A stretch of DNA of 64,000 bases from Prochilodus magdalenae (GCA_024036415.1 JAMWET010001328.1:1-64000); one strand, 5' to 3'. Positions 23,386 through 35,345 are shown, numbered from the stretch's first letter. Made by a program: numbers and translations. Notes: generated by a model not told the origin, from the sequence alone.

Positions 23386-24215
23386 ATGTTATATCCTATA
23401 ATATTCTATATCTATGGCAATATGAGAAGTATTGTACATACTGTATATTATCACTAATTGACAAAAAATCTTATATCTCCCAATGTAGAAGGAAGGAAAT
23501 ATTCTTAACTTTCAGCGGAAGACAATGTATAAACATTCATTCCAATTATTACGGAGCTTTTCTATTGGTCCATTTATTTTGACACAATGTAAAAGGCAGC
23601 TGGTATATCCATATTCCATCAACAGACAGATACAGAAAGAGAACCAGAGATGTGCAGGATATCTATTATACACTGAATAGAACAGAATGTGTGGAGAGGA
23701 GAGAATAGGAAAGTGCTGCAGACAGAGAACCTGCGCTTGATTACCTTATGGAGGCAGACAGACAGGGCGAGTGTTCATTAATGTTTGATTACAGATGGTG
23801 AAGCTGAGTGCTGCTGTTAGTCATATAGAACATGACCTTGTAGCCCCCGTCATCCCTCTTTCCTCTCTCTCTCTCTCGCTCTCTCTCCTCACCCTCATTT
23901 CCATCTCTCCTTGTATGTTTATTTTCTCCTCTCGTGAGTCCCTTTTAGCCATCTGGCTCCTCACCATGTGGCTCTATAAAGGATGAGGCCAAAGACCATG
24001 GCGACAGAGATCAGCACACTGGTTTGGTAAAAACATACTAAAGGAGTACGTAGCAATTAGCAGAACAGGAATAGCGGCAATTCACTTGCTGTTGTACTCA
24101 CTTCAATGTTTGAACTGTGAGTAAACCCAAGAGTGCTTGGAAATGTAAGGAGCAGTAGCAGTACAAGCAGTACCCTATAAAAACCACACATTAAAGGAAA
24201 GCCCATAAAGATGGA
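23386..24215. other. Intergenic with a CT tract
   Basis: Only a (CT)n tract at about 23862-23887 is notable. No gene recognised. Confidence 0.4.
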
Positions 24216-24237
24216 GCTGTATATACATGTATGTACA

Positions 24238-24530
24238 CCCACCAGTCACTTCTATAGGTAGACCTTCTTGTATCTACAGTCATGGGTCCTTTTATTAGCT
24301 CCACTGACCATATAGGCTCACTTTGTAGGTCTACAATTACAGACTGTAGTCCATCCGCTTCTTCACCTACTTTGTTACCCTGTTCTTCAATGGTCAGGAG
24401 CCCCACAGGACCTCCACAGAGCAGGTATTTGGGTGGTGGATCATTCTCAGCACTGCAGTGACACTGACATGGTGGTGGTGAGATAGCGTGTGCTGCATTG
24501 GTACATATGGTTCTATGAGAGTTCATTGTG
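24238..24530. repeat. Dispersed repeat fragment
   Basis: The block with tcagcactgcagtgacactg and acatggtggtggtgagatag looks like part of a common fish dispersed repeat, recalled from memory. No ends were found. The open frame across it is not a gene. Confidence 0.45.
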
Positions 24531-25555
24531 AAACTGCCATAAATGATAATATATCATCACAAGATTCAAGTAAATCATGTACTGTCTGTTTGATACTTCA
24601 AAAGCCTGTGTTTAATCTAGACCTGCCTTTTCGGAATTTTCCATCCCAGCAGTAAGATTCCGATGCCAACAAATGTTCTGTTCTGCCTTAAATGCCCTAA
24701 CAATTGACTTCTGCTGCAAGTGTGGAACAATATAACTGCTGTATCATTTAAGGAGGAACAGAAAATGGAATCAGTGGCTAAATTCAGCCTCATTAGACAG
24801 TGTCCATGCGAATCACCATTAGCCTAATGCTAACAAACTACCACAAACCTATAGGGATGCAAGCCAAAGTTAGCATTATCGCTGAGTTGGGTCTTTTCTT
24901 GGTTGTTTTGTACGAGGTTTGGCATTTATGACCCTATCTGAAGGCTCAGCTCTTATAGTCTTGGTTCACTCATGTTTTATAAAGACGGTTTTAGGGTTAT
25001 GATGTCTACAATGGCAAGCTCAATGGAGAGAAACTCAAATGGAGTCTCAAGTATCCATTCATTTTTGAAGTATTTGGATTTTGTTTCCCAAGCTGAAAAG
25101 ATTTAAAGCACTGTGCAGCAGCTTACATGAAAAAAGTTTACTCAGGTTAAGTAAGGTTTGCTTTGAATTAGCAGTAAATTATACACATTTCTATTAAAAA
25201 TATACTTCATTGAAGAAAAAAATGCATAACCCTTCCATATCTTCTTAGCACCTCTCCCCATGTTGTCCAGCTCCTAGTTAGCTGTCTAACTAACTAGATA
25301 ACTAAATCTAAGAAATTGTAACTTACCTTATTAGCTACATTCATTTTCTCTTCTCTATCTCTTCTCAAGGAAAGCAGCATAATGACAACTCAATAGTTTC
25401 TTTGGGCTCAAATTCATATTCTTACAAGGAGAGCCAACAAAGCAGTGGCATGAACCTAAATAGAGGTCTTATAGAGAATAGAGAACAGAAAAATAGATCT
25501 TACATTCATCCTCCAAAAAATAGTTGCACAGATAGTTACACCCAGAAGGAAATAA
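24531..25555. other. Intergenic, no feature recognised
   Basis: No gene or repeat recognised. Confidence 0.4.
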
Positions 25556-25559
25556 CCGC

Positions 25560-26440
25560 CAAGAGTGGAACTTGGTGGGTAGGTTTGACACAGGACGACA
25601 TCCATACCGATCGTTACAACGACTACCCTTATGGTGTCGTGCCAGACTGTCATGGAGTGACTCAAAATGGCAGCGGGTCATCTTCTGACGAGTCGCGCTT
25701 TTGGTTTGGTGGAGACGACCAACAAAGACCAAGGTCAGGGCCAAGATGAGTGGTTTGTTGACACGTATCAAATCACTTTTTTTATTATTATTGTCACATC
25801 ACATTTTCACAGGTGTGAAGGTGAGTGAAAAACTTAGGTGCGTAGTCCCTTACAGTACTTCAATACAAACATATACATTAGACAATAAATATTTACAGTA
25901 CTAAGCACTAAAATCTCTGTTACACTAATTTACAGTTATGAATAAAAGTTATGAGTAAAAACTATGATATATGCAGATGTACACATTACCATATAGCACT
26001 ATGGTAAGGCTGAGGTAGATGAGAGATGCAGGGTCTATACAGGGCATAGAATATTATATTATATATGTATATACATACACTACAGATATACAGTGTGGAT
26101 GGAAGATAACAGTAGGTCAGTCTATATGTGCAAGTGTAAATATGCTAATGTGAAGTGCAGAGTGATGATTGTTCATGGAGATCATCGTTTAGATGATTCT
26201 GGTGAGATTTTGGTCAGATCACATGTCTAGAAGGCCGGGTGTTACTCCACCTCCACCCGCACAATCTTCAGGAACTGTGTGAGAATATTCAAGCTCCATG
26301 GGATGGATTATCACAGGACACCATTAGGAACCTCCATGCTGAGACCTCTAGGATGTTGTATTAGGAAGCACGGGGCCCCAACGTCATAATGAGAGACACT
26401 ACTTCTGTATGTGTAGCACGATAAATATTACCCATATCAG
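25560..26440 (+). mobile_element. Mariner-like remnant split by an insertion
   Basis: The left half (25560-25765) has tgtcatggagtgactcaaaa and a cttttggtttggtggagacg block. The right half (about 26225-26440) has aggaactgtgtgagaatatt, ccatgggatggattatcaca and gagagacactacttctgtat. These halves are nearly contiguous in the 6.6-kb copy. The roughly 450 bp between them is therefore foreign to the element. Confidence 0.6.
25772..26215. mobile_element. Insertion inside the mariner remnant
   Basis: AT-rich sequence that separates the two mariner halves. It starts near tttttattattattgtcaca, which could be a reversed poly(A)-bearing 3' end of a retroelement. Its type is not established. Confidence 0.45.
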
Positions 26441-26594
26441 TCTACATATATCATCAGTTATTGTTCCTGGTATCCTTTATCTTCCTTCCCAACAGCACTG
26501 CAAACCTGGTACGTCCTTCTGGGTACAACTATTCTTTTGACAATGGGTGTGTATCTAGTTGCTATATCTATCTAGTTGCTATATCTATATATTT

Positions 26595-26815
26595 CTCATT
26601 TTAAGATTGCTGTAGGCTTATTAATTTGTAAGCCACATTTTCTCACTATATTGGCAGATAACTGTACCTATTTTAAACATTTGATGGAAACCAGGAAAGT
26701 GATCTGCTAATATAGTGAGAAAATTTGGCTTACAAAAATCACATTGCAATAAAATCAATAATGTCTGGAATAAAGATCTAAAAATATGCTTACAGCAATC
26801 TTACAATCAGAATTT
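26595..26815. mobile_element. Palindromic MITE-like hairpin
   Basis: Two nested inverted pairs are visible: ttaagattgctgtaggctta (26601) with tgcttacagcaatctta (26788), and gtaagccacattttctcact (26628) with agtgagaaaatttggcttac (26717). Length is about 220 bp and it is non-coding. Family not identified. Confidence 0.75.
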
Positions 26816-27690
26816 TCATATATGTAAACTAGATATAGGATAACACTACTATCCTGACATCAACGTCTTGCAGTTCATGTGTATGACACACAGTGCTTTG
26901 TGTAATGCATGCTTGGGACTGTAGTGACAATGCAGAAGAGGCTGCAAAATCATGAACTCTGTCAAACCAATGTTGCATGACAGAGCTTTGTATAGCTTTA
27001 TAATAACTTATTAAATGTTACTTCTATGCCAGAAAGAGCTTTAATAAACCTGTGATCCAGTATCACAGTAAAACCCTTTTGAAATGGTGTTTGAAATATG
27101 CTCAGAGGTATATGTGTCATGGCTATACGTATGTCCTCTAGGGATTATGTTCCTGAACCTTTTGACCAGGCTTGGTGTGGAGCTTTATGGCGATAAAGTG
27201 AGCTTGTATTTTCTCTTCACAAATAAATTGGTTCATTTTACTGAATCATGAATGAATCAGAAACTAAAATGTCCACAATCTGGACATGGCTGTAGGGCCA
27301 TGTGTTGGTGTGTGGCCTACTTGGTGTGTGTGTGTGAGATGGGGTGGTGGGGGTGGTGGCTGGATTGTATCATTAAATGCCGCAAGAAATTATGTTGAGT
27401 ATGGCAAGCATTCTGCCGGAAAAGGTCACCATATGTAAACTACCTAATACAAAAACATATAGGGTGCTTACGATATGATTTCATGCAACGTTTGTTGATA
27501 AGCATTAAGGAAACTGCCTCCTTGAAGGCAGCACAATCTCTCATGCACTCCGGATAGCTCATTTTCAGGCTAATTCTTATTGCTTATTCTCCAGATGGCT
27601 ATCAAATTACATTCTCCTGCCCTGAGCACTGACTGTCTCAATCAACATTAATAATGAATGCTTCAGTTCATTTCTCTATCTGACAATCAA
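26816..27690. other. Intergenic, no gene recognised
   Basis: A GT-rich tract is present at 27318-27358. No gene recognised. Confidence 0.4.
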
Positions 27691-27800
27691 CGCCCCCCCC
27701 TCGCCGCCACCCCCCACACAGACACACGCCGCCACACGCACACACACACCGCCACACACACACATCGCCACACACACGCACACAGCCAGTCGCTCTTTCT
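27691..27800 (+). repeat. C- and CA-rich low-complexity tract
   Basis: CCCCCCCC and CCGCCACC words run into imperfect (CA)n. The His/Thr-rich open frame over it is an artefact. Confidence 0.9.
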
Positions 27801-28059
27801 CTTCCTGTGTGTGTTACCGTATGGTATTACACCAGCAGTCATTCAGATATGGTGGGATTTGGGGGACTGGATTAGTGTTGCTGGTGTTTGTATATCTGTG
27901 TAGTTTCTCATTTCCACTGGATAATCCCAATCCCTCCCCCATTGTGTCTCTCCCTACCTCTCCCTCTCTCTATCTCTTACTCACACACACACACACTCAT
28001 TCCTACCCCAGCCCTGGAAATAATATGTGCCATCAACAGCCTGAGGGAAACGCTGAAGC

Positions 28060-28335
28060 CAGTAGTGAGAGAGAGAGGGAGAGAGAGAATAAGAGAGGGA
28101 GAGAGTGAGACAAAAAAGGGACAAAAAGAATGAGTAAGAAGGAGATACAGAAAAAAGAAGAGAGTAAGCGAGAGAGGAAAAAGGGAGAAAGATTAATAGA
28201 GAGAGTAAAAAGGGAGAGCAAGACAGAGAGGAGAAGGAGAGAAAGTAAATAAGAGAAAGGAGAGGAGAAGGAGAGAGAAAGGAGAGGAGAAAGAGAGAGA
28301 AGAGGAGAATGCAGAAGGGAAAGAGATTGTAAGTG
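28060..28335 (+). repeat. 270-bp polypurine (GA-rich) tract
   Basis: Nearly uninterrupted G and A (gagagaggg, aaaaagaagag, ggagaggagaa words). The complementary pyrimidine strand yields Ser/Leu/Phe-rich open frames that are not genes. Confidence 0.92.
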
Positions 28336-28344
28336 AGGATAGAG

Positions 28345-28900
28345 AAACAGTGAGACTGCTTTGGGGACACATTGCTGTTTGAACTACAGTACACTGGATA
28401 CAGTTCTGTTGTGTATGGAGCTGGGGCTTCAGTAAACTTTCAAACACATAAGACTGTAATCATTTCTGTGATTAAGAAACAGAATGTGTGTTTTAAAACT
28501 CTGACCAATACAGAACATCAGTCCCCAGATGTGTTGGTATTACTTCCACTGGAATCTAATATAACTCAGATACTGTGGCCTACATCCTAAGCCCTGGATT
28601 ACACTACCCTCTAGTGGCAAGAATATGGTACTGCTACACCAGTTCAACATGGGCTGCTGTTCTCCATTGCACTCCTTAAAGCCTATGTGTGAGATAGGTG
28701 TGGCTGTGATTAGGTTTAATTAGGATTTTATATGCTGAGTGAGACATACACGGTATATAAAATATCTGCCCCTCCCCCCGGTTTTGAACATGCCACAACT
28801 GTTTCAGATCTTAATAAAAGACACATACTGAGTGAACACAAACTCCAGTAAATAATTCATTTATTTATCAAAGAAACCAAAACAACTGCTAACCAAGACG
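28345..28900. other. Intergenic, no feature recognised
   Basis: No gene or repeat recognised. Confidence 0.4.
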
Positions 28901-28904
28901 ACTG

Positions 28905-29200
28905 ATGGGGTTCTGTTACATGTGCATCATTATGAACATCAAGTCAGCACATCATTCCACAACGAGAACACCATACCGTCTGTGAAACGTGGTGGTAGTG
29001 TGATGGGTTGAAGATGCTTTGGAGCTTCAGGGTCAGGGAAATTTGCCATAACTAACAAAACCATACATTCTTACCTGTACAGGAAAATCCAGAAACCTCT
29101 AACCCAAATGATATTGAGTCCTGCAGCAGGACAATAATCTGAAGCCAACCCAATTTGTGAAAGGTTCAGAAGAACCAGAATTAGGGTTTTGGAAGGGTCT
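28905..29200 (+). pseudogene. Tc1-type transposase fossil
   Basis: The stretch gtgaaacgtggtggtagtgt, followed by gatgggttgaagatgcttt, reads as the conserved VKRGGSVM(G/V)*RCF-like segment of Tc1 transposases with a stop. Flanking text is degraded. No ends found. Confidence 0.5.
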
Positions 29201-29494
29201 AGTCAGGGTCCTCACTCGAACTACAAAGTGATCTCCAGGAATAGGAAGCTCTGGGTGTGACTGTGGCTGCTAAAGATGGCGCAATGTAAATAAATACACT
29301 GGGCGCAATTTCTTTTTCACACGGGTAATGCAGATACTGTAAACATGGTAAATTGAAAAAAGCCTTTTGTGTTTCCTCTTATTCTCCTTGCCTTAGATTA
29401 CCTTCTGTATGAATGTGCGAAGATCACCACTTTCAAAGGTGTCTTTAACAAACGCTAATTCATCATTTAGATCGCTCATCCTCCTTACCCGCAA

Positions 29495-29605
29495 TGGGGC
29501 GCTGAAGGCTGTAGAATCGCGCACCTCGGCGGATGGCGATGGCTTCGGGGGTGGGGGAGGCAGAATCGTGCGCTTCGGCGGATGGCGATGGCTTCGGGCG
29601 GGAGA
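29495..29605 (+). repeat. Tandem duplication of ~62 bp
   Basis: cggcggatggcgatggcttc occurs twice, at 29526 and 29576 within similar context (gaatcg + cgc/tgc + gc). The repeat is GC-rich in an otherwise AT-rich region. Confidence 0.7.
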
Positions 29606-29609
29606 ATAA

Positions 29610-29789
29610 TTAAAGTTTTGGAAAGTAAACACCAGGTGGCAGTGTTCCGCAATGTCATCAAACTTCCCAATGAATTTAAAGTGGCAGCATTATTTATATT
29701 AAAAATGTATCAGCACTTCCTTTCGCGGGCCGGATTGACAGTTTTACCGGGCCGTATCTGGCCCGCGGGCCGTATGTTGTGCACCCCTG
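29610..29789. mobile_element. hAT-like terminus
   Basis: The end gtatgttgtgcacccctg, preceded by gggccgtatctggcccgcgg, resembles the terminal part of a hAT element of the type with GGCCCGC near its end. The other terminus was not found. Confidence 0.45.
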
Positions 29790-29909
29790 GTGGAAGGAAA
29801 CAGCAGTACCTGGAGGATCTCACACAGACATGGGGAGAACATACTTCACAGCTCCACACAGAAAGGACCTTGGCCACTCAAATGGGAAATAGAAAAGGAT
29901 ACTTAAAAG

Positions 29910-30890
29910 TAGAGGTGCATGAATACCGATACTGGTATCGGGTATTTTCCCGATGTCGTGTCCATTTACTCGTACTCGTAATCGCAAACGAGGCTCCGAT
30001 ACCAACATCCGATAACTTGTGTCTAGTGGATGTCAGCTACGTTATGCTAATGAGCAGACAACTCAAAATGTCTGCGATCTGGAATTATTTCACAATCAGT
30101 GATGACAACCCAAGCAAAGCAGAATGCAAACTATGCTCTATGAAAATATCAAGAGGAGGTACTTCTGCATCTTCTGACCTGATAAAACATCTTAAAATGA
30201 AACACAAAACTCAGCACGAGGAGTTCACTGCTAACGTAACACGCCACTAACCAACACTGCAGCAAACACTAGCTAGGTGAGATGCACGCAAAGCAATTCC
30301 ATGGGTCCCACACAGGCCAAGCAATAGCAAGCACATTTGAGGAAATGCTCAAGACTTGGGCCATTCCTAAAGGTTCTGTCCATGTTGTGGTTCGTGACAT
30401 TACTAAGAACATGATAAAGGCAATGGATGATGCTGGGCTGCCTAGCTTTTCGTGCATTGCACACACACTTCAGCTGGCAGTAAACGAGGGTCTGCTTGCA
30501 CAGCGGAGTGTCGCTGACGTTGTAGCAGTCGGACGCAGAGTTGTTGGGCATTTCAGACATTGTACTTTGGCGTATTCCAACTTAGAAGACATTCAGTTGC
30601 AGCTCAAGCAGCCAATGAAACGTCTCCAACAAGACGCGAAAACACAGCGGAACAGCACGACAAGTGAGCTCCTCTAATGTGATTCCCGCGATCACCGTAT
30701 TACAGAGACCGCTGTCGAAAGAAACCGATGAGGAGCAGGGGATCAAAACAATGACACGCACTTTACTTACAGCTGTACAGAAGCGATTTACTGACGTGGA
30801 GCAAAACCCACTCTTCTCCACCGCAACGCCTCTCGATCCAAGGTACTTAATGTGCGTGCATCTCATGTTGTTAATTTACTAAGGGTGTAA
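29910..30890 (+). pseudogene. hAT transposase with BED zinc finger, deleted
   Basis: A 5' terminus tagaggtgcatgaataccga precedes the gene. From 30068 a BED-type finger is encoded: CKLC spaced before LIKHLKMKHKTQH, with WNYF before it. A stop follows at 30248. A second frame (about 30282-30677) has VRDITKNMIKAMDDAGLP and CIAHTLQLAVNEGLLAQRS, matching the central part of ZBED-like hAT transposases. A third frame (30664-30850) has NPLFSTATPLDPRY. Text between the finger and the central part is missing compared with a normal ~600-residue protein. The C-terminal dimerisation region is absent. This is an inactive fossil. Confidence 0.8.
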
Positions 30891-31119
30891 TGCAGAAAAA
30901 TACTAAAATAAAAGATGGACAGTTCCAGAGATAAACAATAAGGTTGTCTATTCTATTCTAAAATGTCAAACAACAAATTGATTCATTTAAACTCTTTTAT
31001 TGTAGACTGTATCAGTCTATAATTTATTTACTCTGGACTACACTACACTTGGACCCTACTTAAAAGCATTTGTGAAGTTTGGCAGAAAGCATCAGTGAGC
31101 CTCGGCTAAAGCGTGGGCC

Positions 31120-31245
31120 AAAGGGTAATGGTTGATGACACAGTGGTTGAGCCTAACACTGCTCCTTCCACAGCAAACGGCATCTCAGCAGTGAAGTATG
31201 GGGGCGGCAGCATCCTGCTGTGGGGATGAATCTGCCAGAACGAAC
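31120..31245 (+). pseudogene. Tc1-type transposase fossil
   Basis: Reads SAVKYGGGSILLWG followed by a stop, a Tc1 transposase segment. Surrounding sequence is too decayed to extend. Confidence 0.55.
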
Positions 31246-31917
31246 AGTCAACTTCGTTCCCAAACAAACGCAAAGCCTGTAGAAGCTCACCTACAGCTGT
31301 TTAAAAGGGGTTAGATATTTGTACAAGCAGTATGTTTAACACTGTGGTTTGTATTCCACTTATATATAAAACTAACACTTTGGAATTAATGTCATTCAGG
31401 ATCTTCCTAAAGATGTGGCAGCTGAAGTTTATGATTGTTTGCATTTATTGTCATATTGTCATGTCAAATCTATCTATATAAATCTATTTGTTGGTGGACA
31501 GTTCTCCGTCCAGCAGTGACAGTAAGGTGTCCACCAGCGCTGGTGTGTCTGGTCTACTCGCACTGGCGAGTCAGTGTCGCTGCGATGCTGTTAGTGATTC
31601 ACCACTGTAGAGCAAAACCTGTTGAGATTCATCCAGACCAGTGAAGTGCCTCAAATGCGAGACTGTATCCAGTGTTTACATGCAGAATCGCATGTGCTGA
31701 AAGATGTTCATGGACAGATGTGAAAAACTTTGTGAGAAACAGAAGCATCACCTTAAAGAAACAATTCAGTGCCTCCTCGGTTTAAAATAGTCTTAGGAAA
31801 AAAAAATCAAACCTGGTGGTCCCTGCTCTGTGGTGGTCCTGTGGGGTAATGCGGTGCGTGTTGCCGGCCTCCAGGCCTAGGGGTACCTGGGCCGTGCACA
31901 AAATGGCATCATCGCCA
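31246..31917. other. Intergenic, no gene recognised
   Basis: Nothing recognised apart from generic low-complexity stretches. Confidence 0.4.
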
Positions 31918-32099
31918 TGTGATTGGCTCTATTGGTCTCTCTCTCTCTCTCTCTCTACAGCGCAAGAAAGAAACCAACACACAGGTTAATGCGTTGTCAG
32001 CCTGAGGCAAAAGGTTTATTCTGAACCTACTTTCTGATCCGGATCAGTTTACTTATTTTAACTGAAAATAATTTAACCCTTTTCTTTCAGTCCGCTACA
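31918..32099 (-). repeat. Gypsy 3' LTR, short form
   Basis: In element orientation it begins TGTAGCGGACTGAAAG after a purine-rich run (AAAAAAGTAGGTGAGAG) and ends CCAATCACA, giving TG...CA. It contains an AATAAA before ccttttgcc and a (CT)n tract in + orientation. The right copy is over 1 kb because it holds extra DNA. Confidence 0.8.
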
Positions 32100-32590
32100 C
32101 TCTCACCTACTTTTTTAAGATGGCTCCGTACATTTTATTGTAAGTCAAACCTACAGCACCCAAGTAACTGTCCGGGGGTAGAAATGAAATTCCGGTGGGG
32201 TAGTGTAAGCTAGCATGGTTGGCACAGTACAAATAGCATTTACTCCTAGTGTCCATGGCTGATAAGAGGGTTGGCCTAGATTTTGGTATGTAAATAGTTA
32301 TTTTGGTCTTACAGTGCGTGCAAACCTTCGCAAGCCAGGTTCCTCTTCCTCTGTCTGGTCTGTCAGCTCTCAGAATCTCTCAGGACATTCCTGGTACATT
32401 TTCCATTAATTCAACATGTTCTTGAGTTTCTTCCATGTCTGCATCTGCATCTGCATGTCCGCTTGTGCTGGTTGTGGTGTTGCTTCCAGCTGTTTAGATC
32501 CTATTAGTTGCGACTCTTGGATCACAGTCTTTGGCATGAAGTATGTCTCACCATGATCAGTTTCATGGTCGGCTTGTATTGACAGGCCCC
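32100..32590 (-). other. Internal Gypsy sequence with no integrase recognised
   Basis: Only about 490 bp separate the RNase H remnant from the 3' LTR, too little for an integrase (usually several hundred codons). The integrase region therefore appears deleted. Confidence 0.6.
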
Positions 32591-33030
32591 TTAAAGGGCG
32601 TGAAAGGTAAAAAAAAATTTCTCCTCATCAGAATCGTCAGACTCACGCTCACTTGTAACACTGTGTTTGCTGTCTTGTTGGTACAGTCCCGACAATAGGT
32701 CTACTGTGGGTGTCTGCTTCAAGAGGTAGGTCATTCCTGGCCTGTATTTAATGTCGAAGTGAAAGTCAGCCAGCTCCCCCACCCAACGATGACCTACTGC
32801 ATTAAGTCTGGCTGTACTCAAAACATAGGTTAGTGGGTTGTTATCGGTAAACACAGTAAAGGTGGGTGCATAGTGTAGGTAGTCCCTAACTTATCACAAA
32901 TGGCCCACTTAAGAGCTAAAAACTCAAGTTTGCCAGAATGCAAATGATATTTCTTTTCAGCTGGACTCACTGCTCGAGACCCATATCCAACTACTCGCAG
33001 TTTACTTCCCTGCTGCTGATAAAGTACAGC
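32591..33030 (-). pseudogene. Ty3/Gypsy RNase H remnant
   Basis: The segment 32854-32591 reads MFTDNNPLTYVLSTARLN and WVGELADFHFDIKYRPG, the C-terminal RNase H part of Gypsy pol. The stretch 32855-33030 is in a different frame. Confidence 0.85.
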
Positions 33031-34114
33031 TCCTAATCCCTCACTGGAGGCATCAGTATGCAGGACAAAGGTAGGTCAAAGTCAGGGTATGCAAGGATGG
33101 GTGGGCTGGTTAACATATCCATAAGCTTTGCCACCACAGATTGGTGTTCAGTGGTCCAAGTGATTGGTGTTTTTAAAGGAAGCTGCCCAGAAGCTTTACT
33201 GTCGACCCTGCTGTTTTTGGACCTGACTCCTAAACTTTGGGATTTATCAGACTTTTGAAGGAGCCCAAAGAGAGGCCTGGCCAACCAAAAAAAAAATCCT
33301 GAATAAAGGAGCGATAATAGCTTAGCATCTCCTACTGTTTTGGGAGACTTCTCTTTCATTTGTAGGACTGCTTCTAAATCCTTAGGGTCAATTTGGACCC
33401 CATCGCCAGAAACCAAACGTCCAACATACCTGACTTGACGTTTAAATAATTCACACTTCTGTGGACGCAGTTTTATCCCATGCTCACGCATCCGGCCAAA
33501 TACATGTCGGAGATCCTCCACATGCTCATCGAATGTCTTGGAGAAACAAAGCACATTATCTAAATACGGGTAGCAGCACTCGTCTCGCAAACCTTCTAGT
33601 ACCCCCTCCATGCACCTCTGGAAAGCTGCTGGGGCATTCGTAAGTCCAAAAGGGACCCTCACCCAGTCATATAAACCCCAGGGGGTGCTAAACGCTGTGA
33701 ACTGCTGTGAGTTTTTCTCCACAAAGCCCTGGTAATATGCACTGCCTTGGTCCAGAATCAAAAACCAGGCATACCCCCACTAGGTTATCTAGCAGGTCCT
33801 GTATACGTGGTAAAGGGTGCCAGATCTGGAATCGTTTTACGGTTGAGTTCTCTGAAGTCAGTGTGTGTCCTTGTGTCCTTTTTTCTGACGCACACGACCG
33901 GAGATGAGTATGGTGAGACAGACTTCCTTATCCAACCACGATCTAACAGGTTTTGCACGTATTCTTTGACTTCCCTATACAAGGGCTTTGGAATGGCATT
34001 ATAACTTTTCTGAAGTGGTGTGTCATATTTTAGATTGATCTTTAGGTTCAGGCTCAGGATACATCCAATGTCACCATCATCCCGGGCAAAAATATCAGAC
34101 TCCTCGTATAACAT
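33031..34114 (-). pseudogene. Ty3/Gypsy reverse transcriptase, broken
   Basis: The fingers part (34114-33785) contains RGWIRKSVSPYSSPVV and DFRELNRKTIPD, then shifts frame. The palm part (33761-33033) has [18 protein letters not shown] and, at the catalytic pair, YLDNVLCFS: the second acidic residue reads Asn. Later comes [17 protein letters not shown]. Loss of the acidic pair and the frame break mean no activity. This is an old copy. Confidence 0.93.
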
Positions 34115-35080
34115 ATCTCTGACAATTTCTTACTCACCTGCCTGTTGATGGGAGAGGTCAACAAGTGGGTTCCATTTTTCCTCATATCTGACACTTGCCC
34201 TATTCTTGTCAGTAGCAACTTGGGCTGAGTTTGCTTGGGCGCTGGCTAGTTGAGTCACTGGACCTGAATCTTGCTTTGGCTGGAACATGGGTATAAGGTC
34301 AGTGATTTCCTCTAGTCTACCCAACACGGTTCTCTGAGCAAGGCAGATATCGTGCTGTGTGGAGTTTTGAATGGGGACTTTGACAATCATAGTGGAACCA
34401 ACAGGAACATCAGCATTAGCTGGAAATACTTCTAAGCCATCTGGACAGTTGATTTCCATTGCAGGTTCAAATGACATTGTCCCTCCCTTGGGCCAACCTC
34501 TCACTCTACATCTAATGTCACATATCCGACCAGCAGGAATAACAAGACCTCTTTTTCCCACTTTCACCAGGTAACCAGGTGAGGGTGTTTCTAACGGATT
34601 CAGTTTGGCAATAGATAAAATTGTCTCCACAGTGTTTCTTCTTAGATTTAGCACCTCACTGAGCAGTGCACTTAGATCGACTGTGCCAGTCCGATTGTCG
34701 TTGTCCCGAATAATCTCTTCAATGACATTAATTCCTAGGAGTGGACAGTTAACACAGCTCCAACTAACATAGGCACTTGAATTGCTAGGCAGCCATGTTT
34801 TTGCTCGCCAGTTCCAAGGACACATCTATCCACCCGTCAAAGGGGACTTCGGTTCCGTTAGCTGCAGCAACATGATTCTTCATGGAGCAATATGTCAAGG
34901 GGTTGAATCTCAATACCAGGGAGTTTGCTCTCCAGCCATTCTCTACCAATAATGCTGACCTGAGCTCCCGTGTCTAATAACATATTTGTTTTAACCCCAC
35001 TGATTGAACAAACAACCATACACCGACTTCCAATAAGCTGTGCTACGTAATTTCTTTTAGGGACTTTATCTTGCGTTGTG
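34115..35080 (-). pseudogene. Gypsy protease region and pol linker
   Basis: An LLDTGAQVSIIGREWLE segment (D-T-G-A at 34974-34963) marks a retropepsin active site. It is followed across a frame change by NCPLLGINVIEEIIRDN and a long linker to RT (34825-34130). Frames change within the region. Confidence 0.8.
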
Positions 35081-35345
35081 CCGCTTATTGTTGATTTTGT
35101 TTCACTGCAACTCGGATTGGAGTGGGATGACTGTTTTTTTGTAGGTCACTGGCTGTCCCTTTCCAGTGACCTCACCCCGTTTCCCGATCGCCTAAGACAC
35201 CCAACAGCTCTATGCCCAGCCTGACCACCAAAAAAACAATGTGCACATTTTTCTTTTCCCTGCTGAACACATTCATGGCATTTCCCCTTTGTGGCAGCCT
35301 TGGGTGGATGGAATCTAGGAAGGCCTTGCAGGCATTTCACTACCG
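35081..35345 (-). pseudogene. Gag nucleocapsid zinc-knuckle region
   Basis: Reads KGKCHECVQQGKEKCAHC followed by FFGGQAGHRAVGC. The last segment resembles a CCHC knuckle (C-x2-C-x4-H-x4-C) in which the second Cys reads Gly. Confidence 0.7.

Noticed and set aside
27981..28447. Leu/Ser/Phe-rich frames resembling membrane proteins
   Set aside because: They are the pyrimidine strand of the polypurine tract.
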